DNA of 25,781 bases from an uncultured Oscillospiraceae bacterium (GCA_900546735.1 URDW01000007.1:1-25781), one strand, 5' to 3'. Shown: positions 1-11,515, counted from the first letter of the stretch. Notes: generated by a model from the letters alone, not told the origin. Numbers and translations: made by a program.

Positions 1-29
1 GTGGGCTCGGAGATGTGTATAAGAGACAG
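1..29 (+). other. Sequencing adapter remnant (Nextera / Tn5 mosaic end)
   Basis: Bases 11-29 read AGATGTGTATAAGAGACAG, the 19-bp Tn5 mosaic end used in Nextera libraries. Bases 1-10 (GTGGGCTCGG) match the adjoining read-2 adapter. This is library DNA left on a contig end and not genomic sequence. In the recF frame it adds an artificial N-terminus containing MCIRDS; in another frame it gives MYKRQ. Confidence 0.97.
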
Positions 30-30
30 C

Positions 31-1049
31 GTCAACATCATCTGCGGCGACAACGCAAACGGCAAAACGAACCTGGTCGAAGGGCTTTACCTGTTCACGG
101 GCGCCAAGAGCTTCCGCGGCGCAAAGCGCGCCGAGCTGATCGCCTTCGGGCAGGAAAAAGCCGTGCTGCAAAGCCGTTTTTTTGCCGAGGGGCGCGAACA
201 GACCGCCAAACTGGAGCTTGGCGAGACCAAAACGGCGTGGCTCAACGGCGTAAAAAAGAAAAGTCCCCTGGCTTTGGGCGAGGCCGTGCACGCCGTGGTG
301 TTTTCCCCCGACCATCTGCGCCTGGTCAAGGACGGGCCGGGCGAACGCCGCCGCTTTTTGGACCAGGCGCTGGGGCAGATCAGGCCGAAGTACCGCCTGC
401 TTTTGGGCGAATACGAACGCTGCCTGGCACAGCGCAACAAGCTTTTGAAAGACGCGCGCACGTTCCGGGAACTGGAAGACATGCTGGCCGTTTGGGACGA
501 GACGCTGGCCGGCCGCGCCGCGGCCGTGCTTTACCAGCGCAAAAAATATGTGGAAAAGATCACCCCGCCGTTTGAAACGGTTTTAAACGGCATTTCCGGC
601 GGCCGGGAACGCGGCCATTTGCGCCTTTCGGGCGGCTTTGACGAAGAAGCCGAAACGCAGGAGGAAATACGCCGGTCGCTTTTAAAAAGCCTGCAGCAAA
701 GCCGGGCAGACGACATTGCCACCGGCACCACGTCGGCCGGGCCGCACCGCAGCGATCTGCAAATCGAGATCGGCGGCAAAAGCGCGCGCGCCTTTGCGAG
801 CCAGGGGCAGAGCCGCAGCGCCGTGATCGCGCTGAAGCTGGCCGAGGCCGCTGTTTTAGAAGAGATGTGCGGCACAAAGCCCGTGATCCTTCTCGACGAC
901 GTGATGAGCGAGCTGGACGCCGGGCGGCAGCAGTATGTAATGGAAAAGATCTGCGGCTACCAGATTTTCATCACCTGCTGCGACCGGGCGGCCGTGCACA
1001 GCGCAGCGGCCGGAAAAATTTTAACGATAAAAGACGGGGAGGAAGTCTG

Positions 1050-1050
<1 letters not shown>
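31..1050 (+). CDS. recF: DNA replication and repair protein RecF (5' truncated)
   Basis: RecF is an SMC-like ATPase that helps load RecA at single-strand gaps. The 339 genomic codons hold the Walker A motif GDNANGKTN (about nt 46-72), an ABC-type signature around SQGQSRS near nt 799, and Walker B with the D-loop (VILLDDVMSELD, near nt 880-920). RecF proteins are usually about 360-370 residues and have some 25-30 residues before the VNII strand seen here, so the true start lies outside the contig. The open frame runs back to base 1 only because adapter sequence is in frame. The stop overlaps the remB start (TGATG). The recF-remB-gyrB-gyrA order is typical of Firmicutes near oriC and supports the call. 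Confidence 0.96.
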
Positions 1051-3273
<2,223 letters not shown>

Positions 3274-3298
3274 CCGGGTGCAGGAGGCAGTTTAAATT

Positions 3299-5842
<2,544 letters not shown>

Positions 5843-5886
5843 TGCCGCAAGATCGGTCTATGCTGCAAGTGGGCGGACTCGTCAGC

Positions 5887-6150
5887 GCAAGTTCCATATC
5901 ATTCGCGATGCCTTTTGTTTATACTTTAAGCAAAAGGCATCTCTCATTCATTCCACTGCGCTTCCTCTCCCCTCGTCAGAACAAGTTCCGTATCATTCGC
6001 GGCAACTTTTCTTTAATCTTTTTTGAAAAGTTGCCTCTCATTCACTTCACTGTTCTTTCTCTCCCCAAAATGTTTTTTTGTAAAAAAACATTTTGGGGGC
6101 CCCTCCATTGTTATTTTTTGTGGGGCGAACTTTTTCCGGGGCCCCGGTTT
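5887..6150 (+). repeat. 264-bp hairpin-rich repeat, copy A
   Basis: First of two adjacent copies (offset exactly 264 bp). It contains three strong inverted repeats: 5907-5917 with 5931-5941 (GATGCCTTTTG arms), 6001-6011 with 6025-6035 (GGCAACTTTTC arms), and 6063-6079 with 6082-6098 (CCCCAAAATG arms). A GGGGCCCC-bounded segment follows and ends near 6150. The first two hairpins are each preceded by AAGTTCCRTATCATTCGCG and followed by a conserved linker (CTCTCATTCA...CTCTCCCC), so the unit is itself built of two related modules. A related copy lies in reverse orientation at 18208-18411. Confidence 0.93.
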
Positions 6151-6414
6151 GCAAGCTCCCTATCACTCGCGGTGCCTTTTGTTTATACTTTAAGCAAAAG
6201 GCATCTCTCATTCATTCCACTGCGCTTCCTCTCCCCTCGTCAGAACAAGTTCCGTATCATTCGCGGCAACTTTTCTTTAATCTTTTTTGAAAAGTTGCCT
6301 CTCATTCACTTCACTGTTCTTTCTCTCCCCAAAATGTTTTTTTGTAAAAAACATTTTGGGGGCCCCTCCATTGTTATTTTTTGTGGGGCAAACTTTTTCC
6401 GGGGACCCCGGTTT
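6151..6414 (+). repeat. 264-bp hairpin-rich repeat, copy B
   Basis: Second tandem copy, nearly identical to copy A. Visible differences are a few substitutions in the first 30 bases, one A fewer in the third hairpin, one extra A in the terminal GGGGACCCC, and GGGGCAAAC in place of GGGGCGAAC. Arms and linkers are conserved. It ends at CCCCGGTTT (6414), where similarity to copy A stops. Confidence 0.93.
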
Positions 6415-6576
6415 GTTGCCGCAGAGCATGTCTAACGCATCTCGTTGAAACAAGTGAAGCATCTAAAGATAGAAAACGCGGCTTCGACCGCGATGGATTA
6501 AAGGAAAAGCAGCACTGCGCCAGCCAATAAAAAACACACCAAACGACCCTAGCATTCAGTAAAGCAGGAAAAAAAT

Positions 6577-7005
6577 ATGCAAAACTTTACGTCAAAAATT
6601 TATGAAAACACCCTGCCCCCGGCGGCAAGGGACATCCGCGAAACGGTGTTTGTGCGGGAGCAGGGCTTTGCCGAAGAATTTGATACGCAGGACAGCGCCT
6701 CCACCCACATTCTGCTTTTTGCCGGCGAAACCCCCTGCGCCACCTGCCGGCTGTTTGCCGGCGATGCGCCCGGCGAGGTGCACATCGGCCGTGTGGCCGT
6801 CTATAAAGAGATGCGAAAAAGCGGCGCCGGGCGTGCGGTGATGCAGGCGGCCGAAGTCTGCGCAAAGCAAAAAGGTTTTACGCGCGCCGTGCTTTCGGCC
6901 CAGGTGCAGGCCAGGCCGTTTTATGAAAAATGCGGCTATACCGCGGCCGGCGGCGTTTACCCCGACCAGGGCTGTCCGCATATCGATATGTTCAAGGACC
7001 TGTGA
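6577..7005 (+). CDS. GNAT family N-acetyltransferase (YjcF/ElaA-like)
   Basis: This 142-residue single-domain GCN5-type acetyltransferase has IRETVFVREQGF (20-31) and EEFDTQD (33-39), the N-terminal pattern of the YjcF/ElaA group. It has the acetyl-CoA loop as RKSGAG (80-85) after HIGRVAVYKEM, then AQVQARPFYEKCGY (109-121) and a C-terminal CPHIDMFK. The substrate cannot be predicted. The ATG follows an A-rich CAGGA site. The gene stands alone between the repeat array and a terminator whose left arm overlaps its last codons, so it is probably monocistronic. Confidence 0.88.
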   Translation: MQNFTSKIYENTLPPAARDIRETVFVREQGFAEEFDTQDSASTHILLFAGETPCATCRLFAGDAPGEVHIGRVAVYKEMRKSGAGRAVMQAAEVCAKQKGFTRAVLSAQVQARPFYEKCGYTAAGGVYPDQGCPHIDMFKDL

Positions 7006-7029
7006 CCGAAAGGCCGCAGGTCTTTTTTT
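6997..7029 (+). terminator. Intrinsic terminator of the acetyltransferase gene
   Basis: GACCTG (6997-7002) pairs with CAGGTC (7017-7022) and is followed by seven T (7023-7029). The 5' arm lies inside the last codons of the gene. Confidence 0.85.
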
Positions 7030-7217
7030 GTTGGTCCGCTGAATCGTTTTTGCGTAAAAAATATCGTTTTCCGCAGAAAATCAAAAAAGTGTGGAAAATT
7101 CTATTTTGGCGTTTTCCTTTTCCCTATTGGCCGGGTAAAGGCCGTTTTTTGGTCAACCGCACAAAAAGCGGCGTGAAATTTTGTGCAATCGGCGCGCGAA
7201 AAGCCGCCTGCTCCGTA

Positions 7218-7246
7218 TTGCAAAGCCGAAAAGGCGGTGGTATCAT
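7218..7246 (+). promoter_or_regulatory. Sigma-A-like promoter of the EEP lipoprotein gene
   Basis: TTGCAA (7218-7223), a 17-bp spacer and TATCAT (7241-7246). The rest of the 319-bp gap upstream (7006-7217) holds the acetyltransferase terminator and AT-rich sequence without a gene that I can support. Confidence 0.65.
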
Positions 7247-7280
7247 AAATATGATGGGCGGATCATGACCGCTTTTCGGC
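7225..7280. promoter_or_regulatory. Nested inverted repeats around the EEP promoter
   Basis: GCCGAAAAGGCGG (7225-7237) pairs with CCGCTTTTCGGC (7269-7280) with one bulged base. Inside, ATCAT-AAAT-ATGAT (7242-7255) forms a second dyad that overlaps the -10 box. The layout suits a repressor operator or a cruciform; no cognate regulator is visible. Confidence 0.5.
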
Positions 7281-7324
7281 CGGCGTATTTATTATGCAGC
7301 CTGCCGTTTGGGGAGGAATGAAAA

Positions 7325-8272
7325 ATGACAAAAGCAGAAAAAAAGGGACTGCGCCGTTTTGTCTGCGGTGCGTTGGTGTGCGCGTTGACGGTGTCGGCGC
7401 TGTGCGCCTGCGGGCGCGAGCCGGTGATCAGCGAGACCGAGGCGCAGTCGCGCATAGAGGCGCGCGTGCAGAACGACGCAAACGAGATCACCGTTATGAC
7501 GTTCAACGTGGCCGCGCCGTGGGGCAATTTCTTTACCAACACGCTGACCGGCATGACCACAAAGGCGGCAGCCGAGGTCATTGCCGAAGTGCTGCCCGAT
7601 TCGTTCGGCACGCAGGAGATGAACTTTGTTTGGGAGGCGCGGTTCAAAAGCCTTTTGTCGTTTTACGACAGCTACGGCGTTGAGCGCGGCGGCGACGGCG
7701 CCAACAAACTGAAGTGCGAGAAAAACACCGTTTTCTGGCTGAAAGACAAGTACACGGCCATAGACAAGGGCAATTTCTGGCTTTCCGAAACGCCTGAGGA
7801 GGCAAGCCGCTACAGCGGCGCCGGCTGCAACCGCGTGTGCACCTGGGTGCTGCTGGAGGACAACGCCACCGGCATGCGCTACCTGCACATGAACACCCAC
7901 CTGGACCATGTGTCGGACGAGGCCAGGAATTACGGCGCCGAGGTCATTGTGCAAAAGCTCGGCGAACTGGAAGAGAAGTACCCGGGCGTGCCGGTGGTGC
8001 TGACCGGCGACTTTAACACGGCCGCCGAAAGCCTGCCCTACAACACCCTGACCGCCGCCGGGTTTGCCGATTTGTACACCGTGGCGGATGACGGTCAAAA
8101 CGTGCGCAGCTACCAGGGCTGGGGTGCCTACGGCGCAGACGAGGGGCTGGCGATCGACTTTATTTTTGCAAAGGGCGCGCAGAGCGCTTCTGTGTGCAGG
8201 GTGCTCAGCGACATGGACACCGACATTTCCGACCACTACCCGGTCATGGCCGTGATCGACCTGGGCGAATAA
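7325..8272 (+). CDS. Endonuclease/exonuclease/phosphatase-fold lipoprotein
   Basis: This 315-residue secreted lipoprotein has a basic N-terminus (MTKAEKKGLRR), a hydrophobic stretch and an LCAC lipobox with Cys29 as the likely lipidated residue. The mature part is an EEP domain: MTFNV (metal-binding Asn61), GTQE (Glu98), MNTHLDH, TGDFNT and the closing SDHYPV (His304). The family includes DNases, sphingomyelinases and inositol-phosphatases, all metal-dependent phosphoesterases. Location outside the membrane makes extracellular nucleic acid, lipid or phosphorylated sugar plausible, but the substrate is unknown. GGGGAGG at 7310-7316 fixes the ATG at 7325. The Asn, Glu, Asp/Asn and His positions are all present, so it should be active. 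Confidence 0.88.
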   Translation: MTKAEKKGLRRFVCGALVCALTVSALCACGREPVISETEAQSRIEARVQNDANEITVMTFNVAAPWGNFFTNTLTGMTTKAAAEVIAEVLPDSFGTQEMNFVWEARFKSLLSFYDSYGVERGGDGANKLKCEKNTVFWLKDKYTAIDKGNFWLSETPEEASRYSGAGCNRVCTWVLLEDNATGMRYLHMNTHLDHVSDEARNYGAEVIVQKLGELEEKYPGVPVVLTGDFNTAAESLPYNTLTAAGFADLYTVADDGQNVRSYQGWGAYGADEGLAIDFIFAKGAQSASVCRVLSDMDTDISDHYPVMAVIDLGE

Positions 8273-8299
8273 TAAAAAAGAAAATTAAGAGAGGGGAAA

Positions 8300-8339
8300 C
8301 GCCGTTTTCCACACCGCTGCGGAAAACGGCGCGTATTTT
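8300..8339 (+). terminator. Hairpin between the lipoprotein gene and the next gene
   Basis: CGCCGTTTTCC (8300-8310) pairs perfectly with GGAAAACGGCG (8321-8331) around a 10-base loop and is followed by CGTATTTT. It resembles the rsmG terminator at 19400-19422 (GTTTTCC/GGAAAAC core). It ends only 11 bases before the next ATG, so it may be a terminator, an attenuator or a translational element. Confidence 0.6.
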
Positions 8340-8342
8340 GCC

Positions 8343-9098
8343 ATGAAAAAAAGGAAAAAGGGCGGCGTGGTCGCCGTGGTTTTGATCGTTTTGATCGCTT
8401 TGGGCGTCGGCGGCGGTCTGGTTGGCAGCCGCTATGCGCAGATCGACCGTGACAGCGACCTGCTTTTGCAGGAACTCGACGCCCTGCAGGCGGCGGAGGA
8501 CGATTATATCGCCGGCAAGGCGGACAGCCGCACCGCGCTTGACGAAGTTTTGGACCGCACGGTGTGCGCGACTGAGCAGTGCCAAAAAATAGAGAGCGGC
8601 ACAAAATCTTACGTTGCAGACCTGGTCGCCTGCCTGGACGATTATAAAGAACTGAACGAGGACGAGCGGCTGGCCAATATTTTTATGCCCCAAAATATTG
8701 CGGCCGACGGCCCGGAATTTGATGAAAGCATTGCCTACCTGGAAAGCATGCGCAAGAAATTTGAAAACGTGCATGCGCGCTTTGCAGATCTGCTGACAGA
8801 CGATATGCTGAAAAGCTATATGCGCCTGGACGATATGGACTTTGTCACGCGCGCCGTGCTGGGCAATATGCTGGAGGGCACGTTCAGCACAGAGGAGCTG
8901 CAGGAATGGTCGGCGCTCGCGCAGCAGGACGATGCTTTTATTGACGAGTGCATCGCGGCGCTGGAGCTGCTGGCTGACGAGCCGGAAAACTGGGCCGTGG
9001 CCGGCGGCTATGTCGAGATCTATGACGACGATCTGTATGACGCCTACAATTCTGCCCTGGACGCGCTTACGGCAAGCCGGAAAACAGCGGCCGCATAA
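8343..9098 (+). CDS. Membrane-anchored protein of unknown function, paralogue 1
   Basis: I do not recognise this 251-residue protein. It has a lysine-rich start (MKKRKK), one membrane segment (about 9-28) and an extracytoplasmic, largely helical, acidic domain. It shares with the next gene the pattern RTVC-x4-C-x16-C (Cys75, Cys80, Cys97), K.YV.DL between the cysteines, an I.ADGP.F segment near residue 120, an SYM end to a helix, and a PENW motif near the C-terminus. The ATG has no adjacent ribosome site; the nearest purine-rich site (GAGAGGGG, about 8289-8296) lies before the hairpin. It may be cotranscribed with the lipoprotein gene. The paired cysteines suggest a disulphide or metal site outside the membrane. 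Confidence 0.75.
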   Translation: MKKRKKGGVVAVVLIVLIALGVGGGLVGSRYAQIDRDSDLLLQELDALQAAEDDYIAGKADSRTALDEVLDRTVCATEQCQKIESGTKSYVADLVACLDDYKELNEDERLANIFMPQNIAADGPEFDESIAYLESMRKKFENVHARFADLLTDDMLKSYMRLDDMDFVTRAVLGNMLEGTFSTEELQEWSALAQQDDAFIDECIAALELLADEPENWAVAGGYVEIYDDDLYDAYNSALDALTASRKTAAA

Positions 9099-9116
9099 AA
9101 AGAAGGAGGAGACGGT

Positions 9117-9848
9117 ATGCTCCAAAAGAAAAATTTACTGCTGGTCGTGGCGGCGGTGATTGCCGTGGCCTGCATCGGCGGCGGGATCACGGCGGCGCAC
9201 TTTGTCCGCGACGCGCGCGAAAACGAAGAAAAGCTCTACACCGAGGTTGCCCGGATCACGGCGGTGGCCGAGGCCGATGTGTTTGATGAGGACGCTTTTA
9301 ACGAGCTACTTTCGCGCACCGTCTGCACCGGTAGCTGTGCCAAGGCGGAAACGGCGGTGAAGGCATATGTGCGCGACTTGTACAACTGTTTTGACGAGAT
9401 GGCGCGCATTTCCGCCTCTTCTGAACTGCCCTACCTGATATCGGCCGACAACATCGGCGCGGACGGCCCCGCGTTTGAAACGTCGCTTGCCGCCATCCGC
9501 GACGCGGGTGCAAAAACCAGCGATGTGCTGCAGCGCACGCAGACGCTGCTGCAAAGCGAGACTGTGCAAAGCTACATGGAAAAGCAGGGCGCCGGCGAAA
9601 AGAGCGCGGCCATGTTTGAAAAAGTTTTTGCAAAGCCGTTTCAGGCGAAAAGCGCCGACGTGCTTGCGAAAATGCAGACGATGCACGACGGCTTTATGGA
9701 GTCGGCCGACGGCTGTACCAAGGTGCTGGAATACCTGCGCGACAACCCGAACGACTGGTACATGGAAGACGGCTCCTTACTTTTTGTGAGCGATGCGGCG
9801 GCCAGCCGTTTCAGCGAGCTGCAGGGTTTTATCGGCGCGGGCGCATAA
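9117..9848 (+). CDS. Membrane-anchored protein of unknown function, paralogue 2
   Basis: This 243-residue protein is a diverged tandem paralogue of the preceding gene. It has the same architecture: short basic start, membrane segment (about 6-27), then an extracytoplasmic helical domain. The shared core is RTVC-x3-C-x16-C (Cys70, Cys74, Cys91) with KAYVRDL, then IGADGPAFE (about 112-120), QSYM and PNDW. An additional Cys sits in the membrane segment (Cys19) and one late in the domain. GGAGGA at 9104-9109 is well placed, and only 18 bp separate it from paralogue 1, so the two form an operon ending at the terminator near 9990. Function unknown. Confidence 0.78.
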   Translation: MLQKKNLLLVVAAVIAVACIGGGITAAHFVRDARENEEKLYTEVARITAVAEADVFDEDAFNELLSRTVCTGSCAKAETAVKAYVRDLYNCFDEMARISASSELPYLISADNIGADGPAFETSLAAIRDAGAKTSDVLQRTQTLLQSETVQSYMEKQGAGEKSAAMFEKVFAKPFQAKSADVLAKMQTMHDGFMESADGCTKVLEYLRDNPNDWYMEDGSLLFVSDAAASRFSELQGFIGAGA

Positions 9849-9983
9849 GCGGGGATGGTGGCGCTGTAAATTTTCTCTTGTAAAAGTTATATAAAAGTAC
9901 GGTTGTCTGAAACCTGCCGGCAAACATACTGCCCGGCGGTTCTGCCCCCGCAAAGGCACACCGGCATTTATAATATTAGGCAG

Positions 9984-10017
9984 AAAAAAACGTCCCGGAA
10001 ATTCCGGGACGTTTTTG
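9984..10017. terminator. Bidirectional terminator between convergent genes
   Basis: ACGTCCCGGAA (9990-10000) pairs with TTCCGGGACGT (10002-10012), flanked by a run of A on the left and T on the right. It can stop the paralogue operon from the left and hsp20 from the right. Confidence 0.9.
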
Positions 10018-10036
10018 TTTGCGGATTTTGCTTTGC

Positions 10037-10498
10037 TTATTCAATTTGGATGCCGTGGTTTTCCGGCAGTGCCTTCACGTCCTTCTTCGGGATCGTCAGG
10101 CGCAGGATGCCGTTTTCAAATTTTGCCTGGATCTCGCTTTCGGCCACATCGCCCACATAAAAGCTTCTGGCGCACTTGCCGGACATACGCTCGCGGCGGA
10201 TGTAGCGGCCTTTCTTGTCTTCCTCATCCTTGTCGAGCCCTTTCTCGGCGCTGATGGTCAGGTAGCCGTTTTCGACCGTGGCCTTTACCTCTTCTTTCTT
10301 GAAGCCGGGCAGGTCGATGTCCAGTTCATAGCTGTTGTCTTTTTCCTTTACATCCGTGCGCATAATGCGCCCCGCATTTTTACCAAAGAGCGGGTCGCGG
10401 CCGTGATGGCGGCGCACCGGGGTCAAAGCAAACAGTTCGTCAAACGGATCGTTCCACATTTCATCAAACAAATCTTCACCAAAAATGCTAGGCAACAT
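10037..10498 (-). CDS. Small heat-shock protein, Hsp20/alpha-crystallin family
   Basis: This 153-residue ATP-independent holdase binds unfolding proteins until Hsp70/Hsp100 can refold them. It has a short N-terminal arm (MLPSIFGEDLFDEM), an alpha-crystallin domain starting near RTDVKEKDNSYELDIDLPGF (about 46-66), the conserved FENGILRLTIPK strand (about 127-138), and a C-terminal I-x-I motif (IQI) used for oligomer assembly. GGAGG (complement of 10507-10511) sets the ATG at 10498. It is monocistronic, with its own strong promoter overlapping a CIRCE-like dyad and an untranslated leader of about 100 bases. Confidence 0.95.
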   Translation of the reverse strand: MLPSIFGEDLFDEMWNDPFDELFALTPVRRHHGRDPLFGKNAGRIMRTDVKEKDNSYELDIDLPGFKKEEVKATVENGYLTISAEKGLDKDEEDKKGRYIRRERMSGKCARSFYVGDVAESEIQAKFENGILRLTIPKKDVKALPENHGIQIE

Positions 10499-10611
10499 AA
10501 GTCATTCCTCCAATTCATTTTACGGCTCGTAGGGCAGTAAGAACATCTTGCAGTCGCGAGCTTTTGTTCCCTTTTCGGTGATCTCTGAACCCTCTCTCAA
10601 GGTTCATCTTT

Positions 10612-10639
10612 ATTATACTCAAAACATTAGCACTGTCAA
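10612..10639 (-). promoter_or_regulatory. Consensus sigma-A promoter of hsp20
   Basis: On the minus strand TTGACA (10634-10639) and TATAAT (10612-10617) are separated by 16 bp. Both hexamers are perfect. The -35 box lies within the CIRCE-like dyad. Confidence 0.88.
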
Positions 10640-10653
10640 CAGGAAAGTGCCAA
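10627..10653. promoter_or_regulatory. CIRCE-like operator (possible HrcA site)
   Basis: TTAGCACTG-N9-AAGTGCCAA compared with the CIRCE consensus TTAGCACTC-N9-GAGTGCTAA: spacing is identical and 15 of 18 arm bases match. The dyad extends outward to 13-base arms (10622-10634 and 10646-10658) with a single mismatch. It covers the -35 of the hsp20 promoter, where a bound repressor would block polymerase. Confidence 0.68.
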
Positions 10654-10776
10654 TGTTTACAGATTAATAACAAATAAATCCTGTTTGTACTGAATATCGT
10701 TCTATTTACGTTCTAAATTTTACGCTGCGTACAATCTGCACGGCCAATAAACCAGGTGCGGGCCGCTTGTGCGGAT

Positions 10777-11304
10777 TTAAAAAATGAGCGGAAAATTTCT
10801 TGTAAGATCCTGTATTTGCACGAACGGGCCGTTATGGGTGATGATCTCGCATGTCGTGCTGGTTTTGGTGCCGTCGGTTATTTGCAGGCTGTACACCTTT
10901 TCGCTTTCACTGCGGTTCACGCCATAGCAAAAGACAAAGTCGGCGCTTTTGGTGTAAATAGGCACCGTGTTCAGTGTGTCATACGACCCGCCTGCTATGG
11001 TTTCCACCGTATAACGGTCAGAATAAAGCGGGTGTTTTTTCAGCACGGCCAGGTACAGATCGCTGCCTGTGTTCGGCTCGGTAAAAAGCACACCGCAGTA
11101 ACTTCCCATGCAAATGCCGCTGTTGTCCAAAACGGTAATGGACTCTCCCTGATTTGAGGACAGGTGCGTGTTCAGCGACGGTTCGCTGAATGCGTCCACA
11201 AGCCGTTCGTTGCCGTACCAGAAATAAACCGCCACACCCAGCACCAGCAGCACGGCCGCAATGCAGACGGCGGCCAGGCCGGCGCGCTTTTTTGTTTTTG
11301 TCAT
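10777..11304 (-). CDS. Small membrane-anchored protein of unknown function
   Basis: I do not recognise this 175-residue protein. It starts MTKTKKRAGL, has one membrane helix (about 9-29) and an extracytoplasmic domain with few landmarks: a central SGICMGSYCGVLF and a C-terminal half rich in Thr, Ser and Tyr. The open frame extends 52 codons upstream, but GGGAGGTG seven bases before this ATG, and a promoter inside the longer frame, make 11304 the likely start. It has its own promoter with an abutting palindrome and appears monocistronic. No clean terminator is visible downstream (10660-10776). Confidence 0.72.
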   Translation of the reverse strand: MTKTKKRAGLAAVCIAAVLLVLGVAVYFWYGNERLVDAFSEPSLNTHLSSNQGESITVLDNSGICMGSYCGVLFTEPNTGSDLYLAVLKKHPLYSDRYTVETIAGGSYDTLNTVPIYTKSADFVFCYGVNRSESEKVYSLQITDGTKTSTTCEIITHNGPFVQIQDLTRNFPLIF

Positions 11305-11349
11305 AAGAGCACCTCCCATGCAGTGCGATGTGAAATGTAAAATCAGACA

Positions 11350-11394
11350 AAAGTTGTCCAACTTTACGATAGCACACCGGGGCGCATCTGTCAA
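11350..11394 (-). promoter_or_regulatory. Promoter plus palindromic operator of the small membrane protein gene
   Basis: On the minus strand TTGACA (11389-11394), a 17-bp spacer and TATCGT (11366-11371). Immediately downstream lies AAAGTTG-GA-CAACTTT (11350-11365), an exact 7-bp dyad covering the expected transcription start, a classical place for a repressor site. Confidence 0.65.
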
Positions 11395-11440
11395 CGAAAA
11401 TGTGCTGAAAACGGAATAAGACGGTTTTACGGCCGTATAA

Positions 11441-11462
11441 TTTTGCACACCGCTGTGCAAAA
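11441..11462. repeat. Perfect inverted repeat TTTTGCACA-CCGC-TGTGCAAAA
   Basis: Nine-base arms around a 4-base loop, lying between the small membrane protein promoter and the dehydrogenase terminator. It could be a second terminator element or an operator; there is no strong T run directly after either arm. Confidence 0.55.
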
Positions 11463-11487
11463 CCGGCGCGCAAAAATGAACAAAAGC

Positions 11488-11515
11488 AAAAGGCCGTGCA
11501 TATGCACAGCCTTTT
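11488..11515 (-). terminator. Terminator downstream of the alcohol dehydrogenase
   Basis: AAAAGGC (11488-11494) pairs with GCCTTTT (11509-11515), enclosing GTGCA/TGCAC. With T on both sides it can work in either direction; it lies 71 bases past the dehydrogenase stop. Confidence 0.75.

Larger units (their letters stand above)
5843..6576. other. Non-coding gap filled by tandem hairpin repeats
   Basis: This 734-bp gap after gyrA contains no convincing gene. Bases 5887-6414 are two copies of a 264-bp repeat, listed separately. The open frames across it are low-complexity and repeat themselves, so they are read-through of the repeat. Bases 6415-6576 are unique and contain a short hairpin (CGCGG-CTTCGA-CCGCG, 6478-6493). 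I see no clean promoter for the downstream acetyltransferase. Confidence 0.8.

Noticed and set aside
5887..6414. Insertion sequence or MITE
   Set aside because: No transposase, no single pair of terminal inverted repeats enclosing the unit and no clear target-site duplication; the internal modular stems are a different architecture.
9990..10012. Noc-binding-site candidate (CCCGGAAATTCCGGG)
   Set aside because: The half-sites are arranged differently from ATTTCCCGGGAAAT, and the element is flanked by A and T runs as a bidirectional terminator between convergent genes.
11305..11460. 52-codon N-terminal extension of the small membrane protein
   Set aside because: The extension covers the promoter and palindrome, while a GGGAGGTG ribosome site lies just before the internal ATG followed by a normal membrane anchor.
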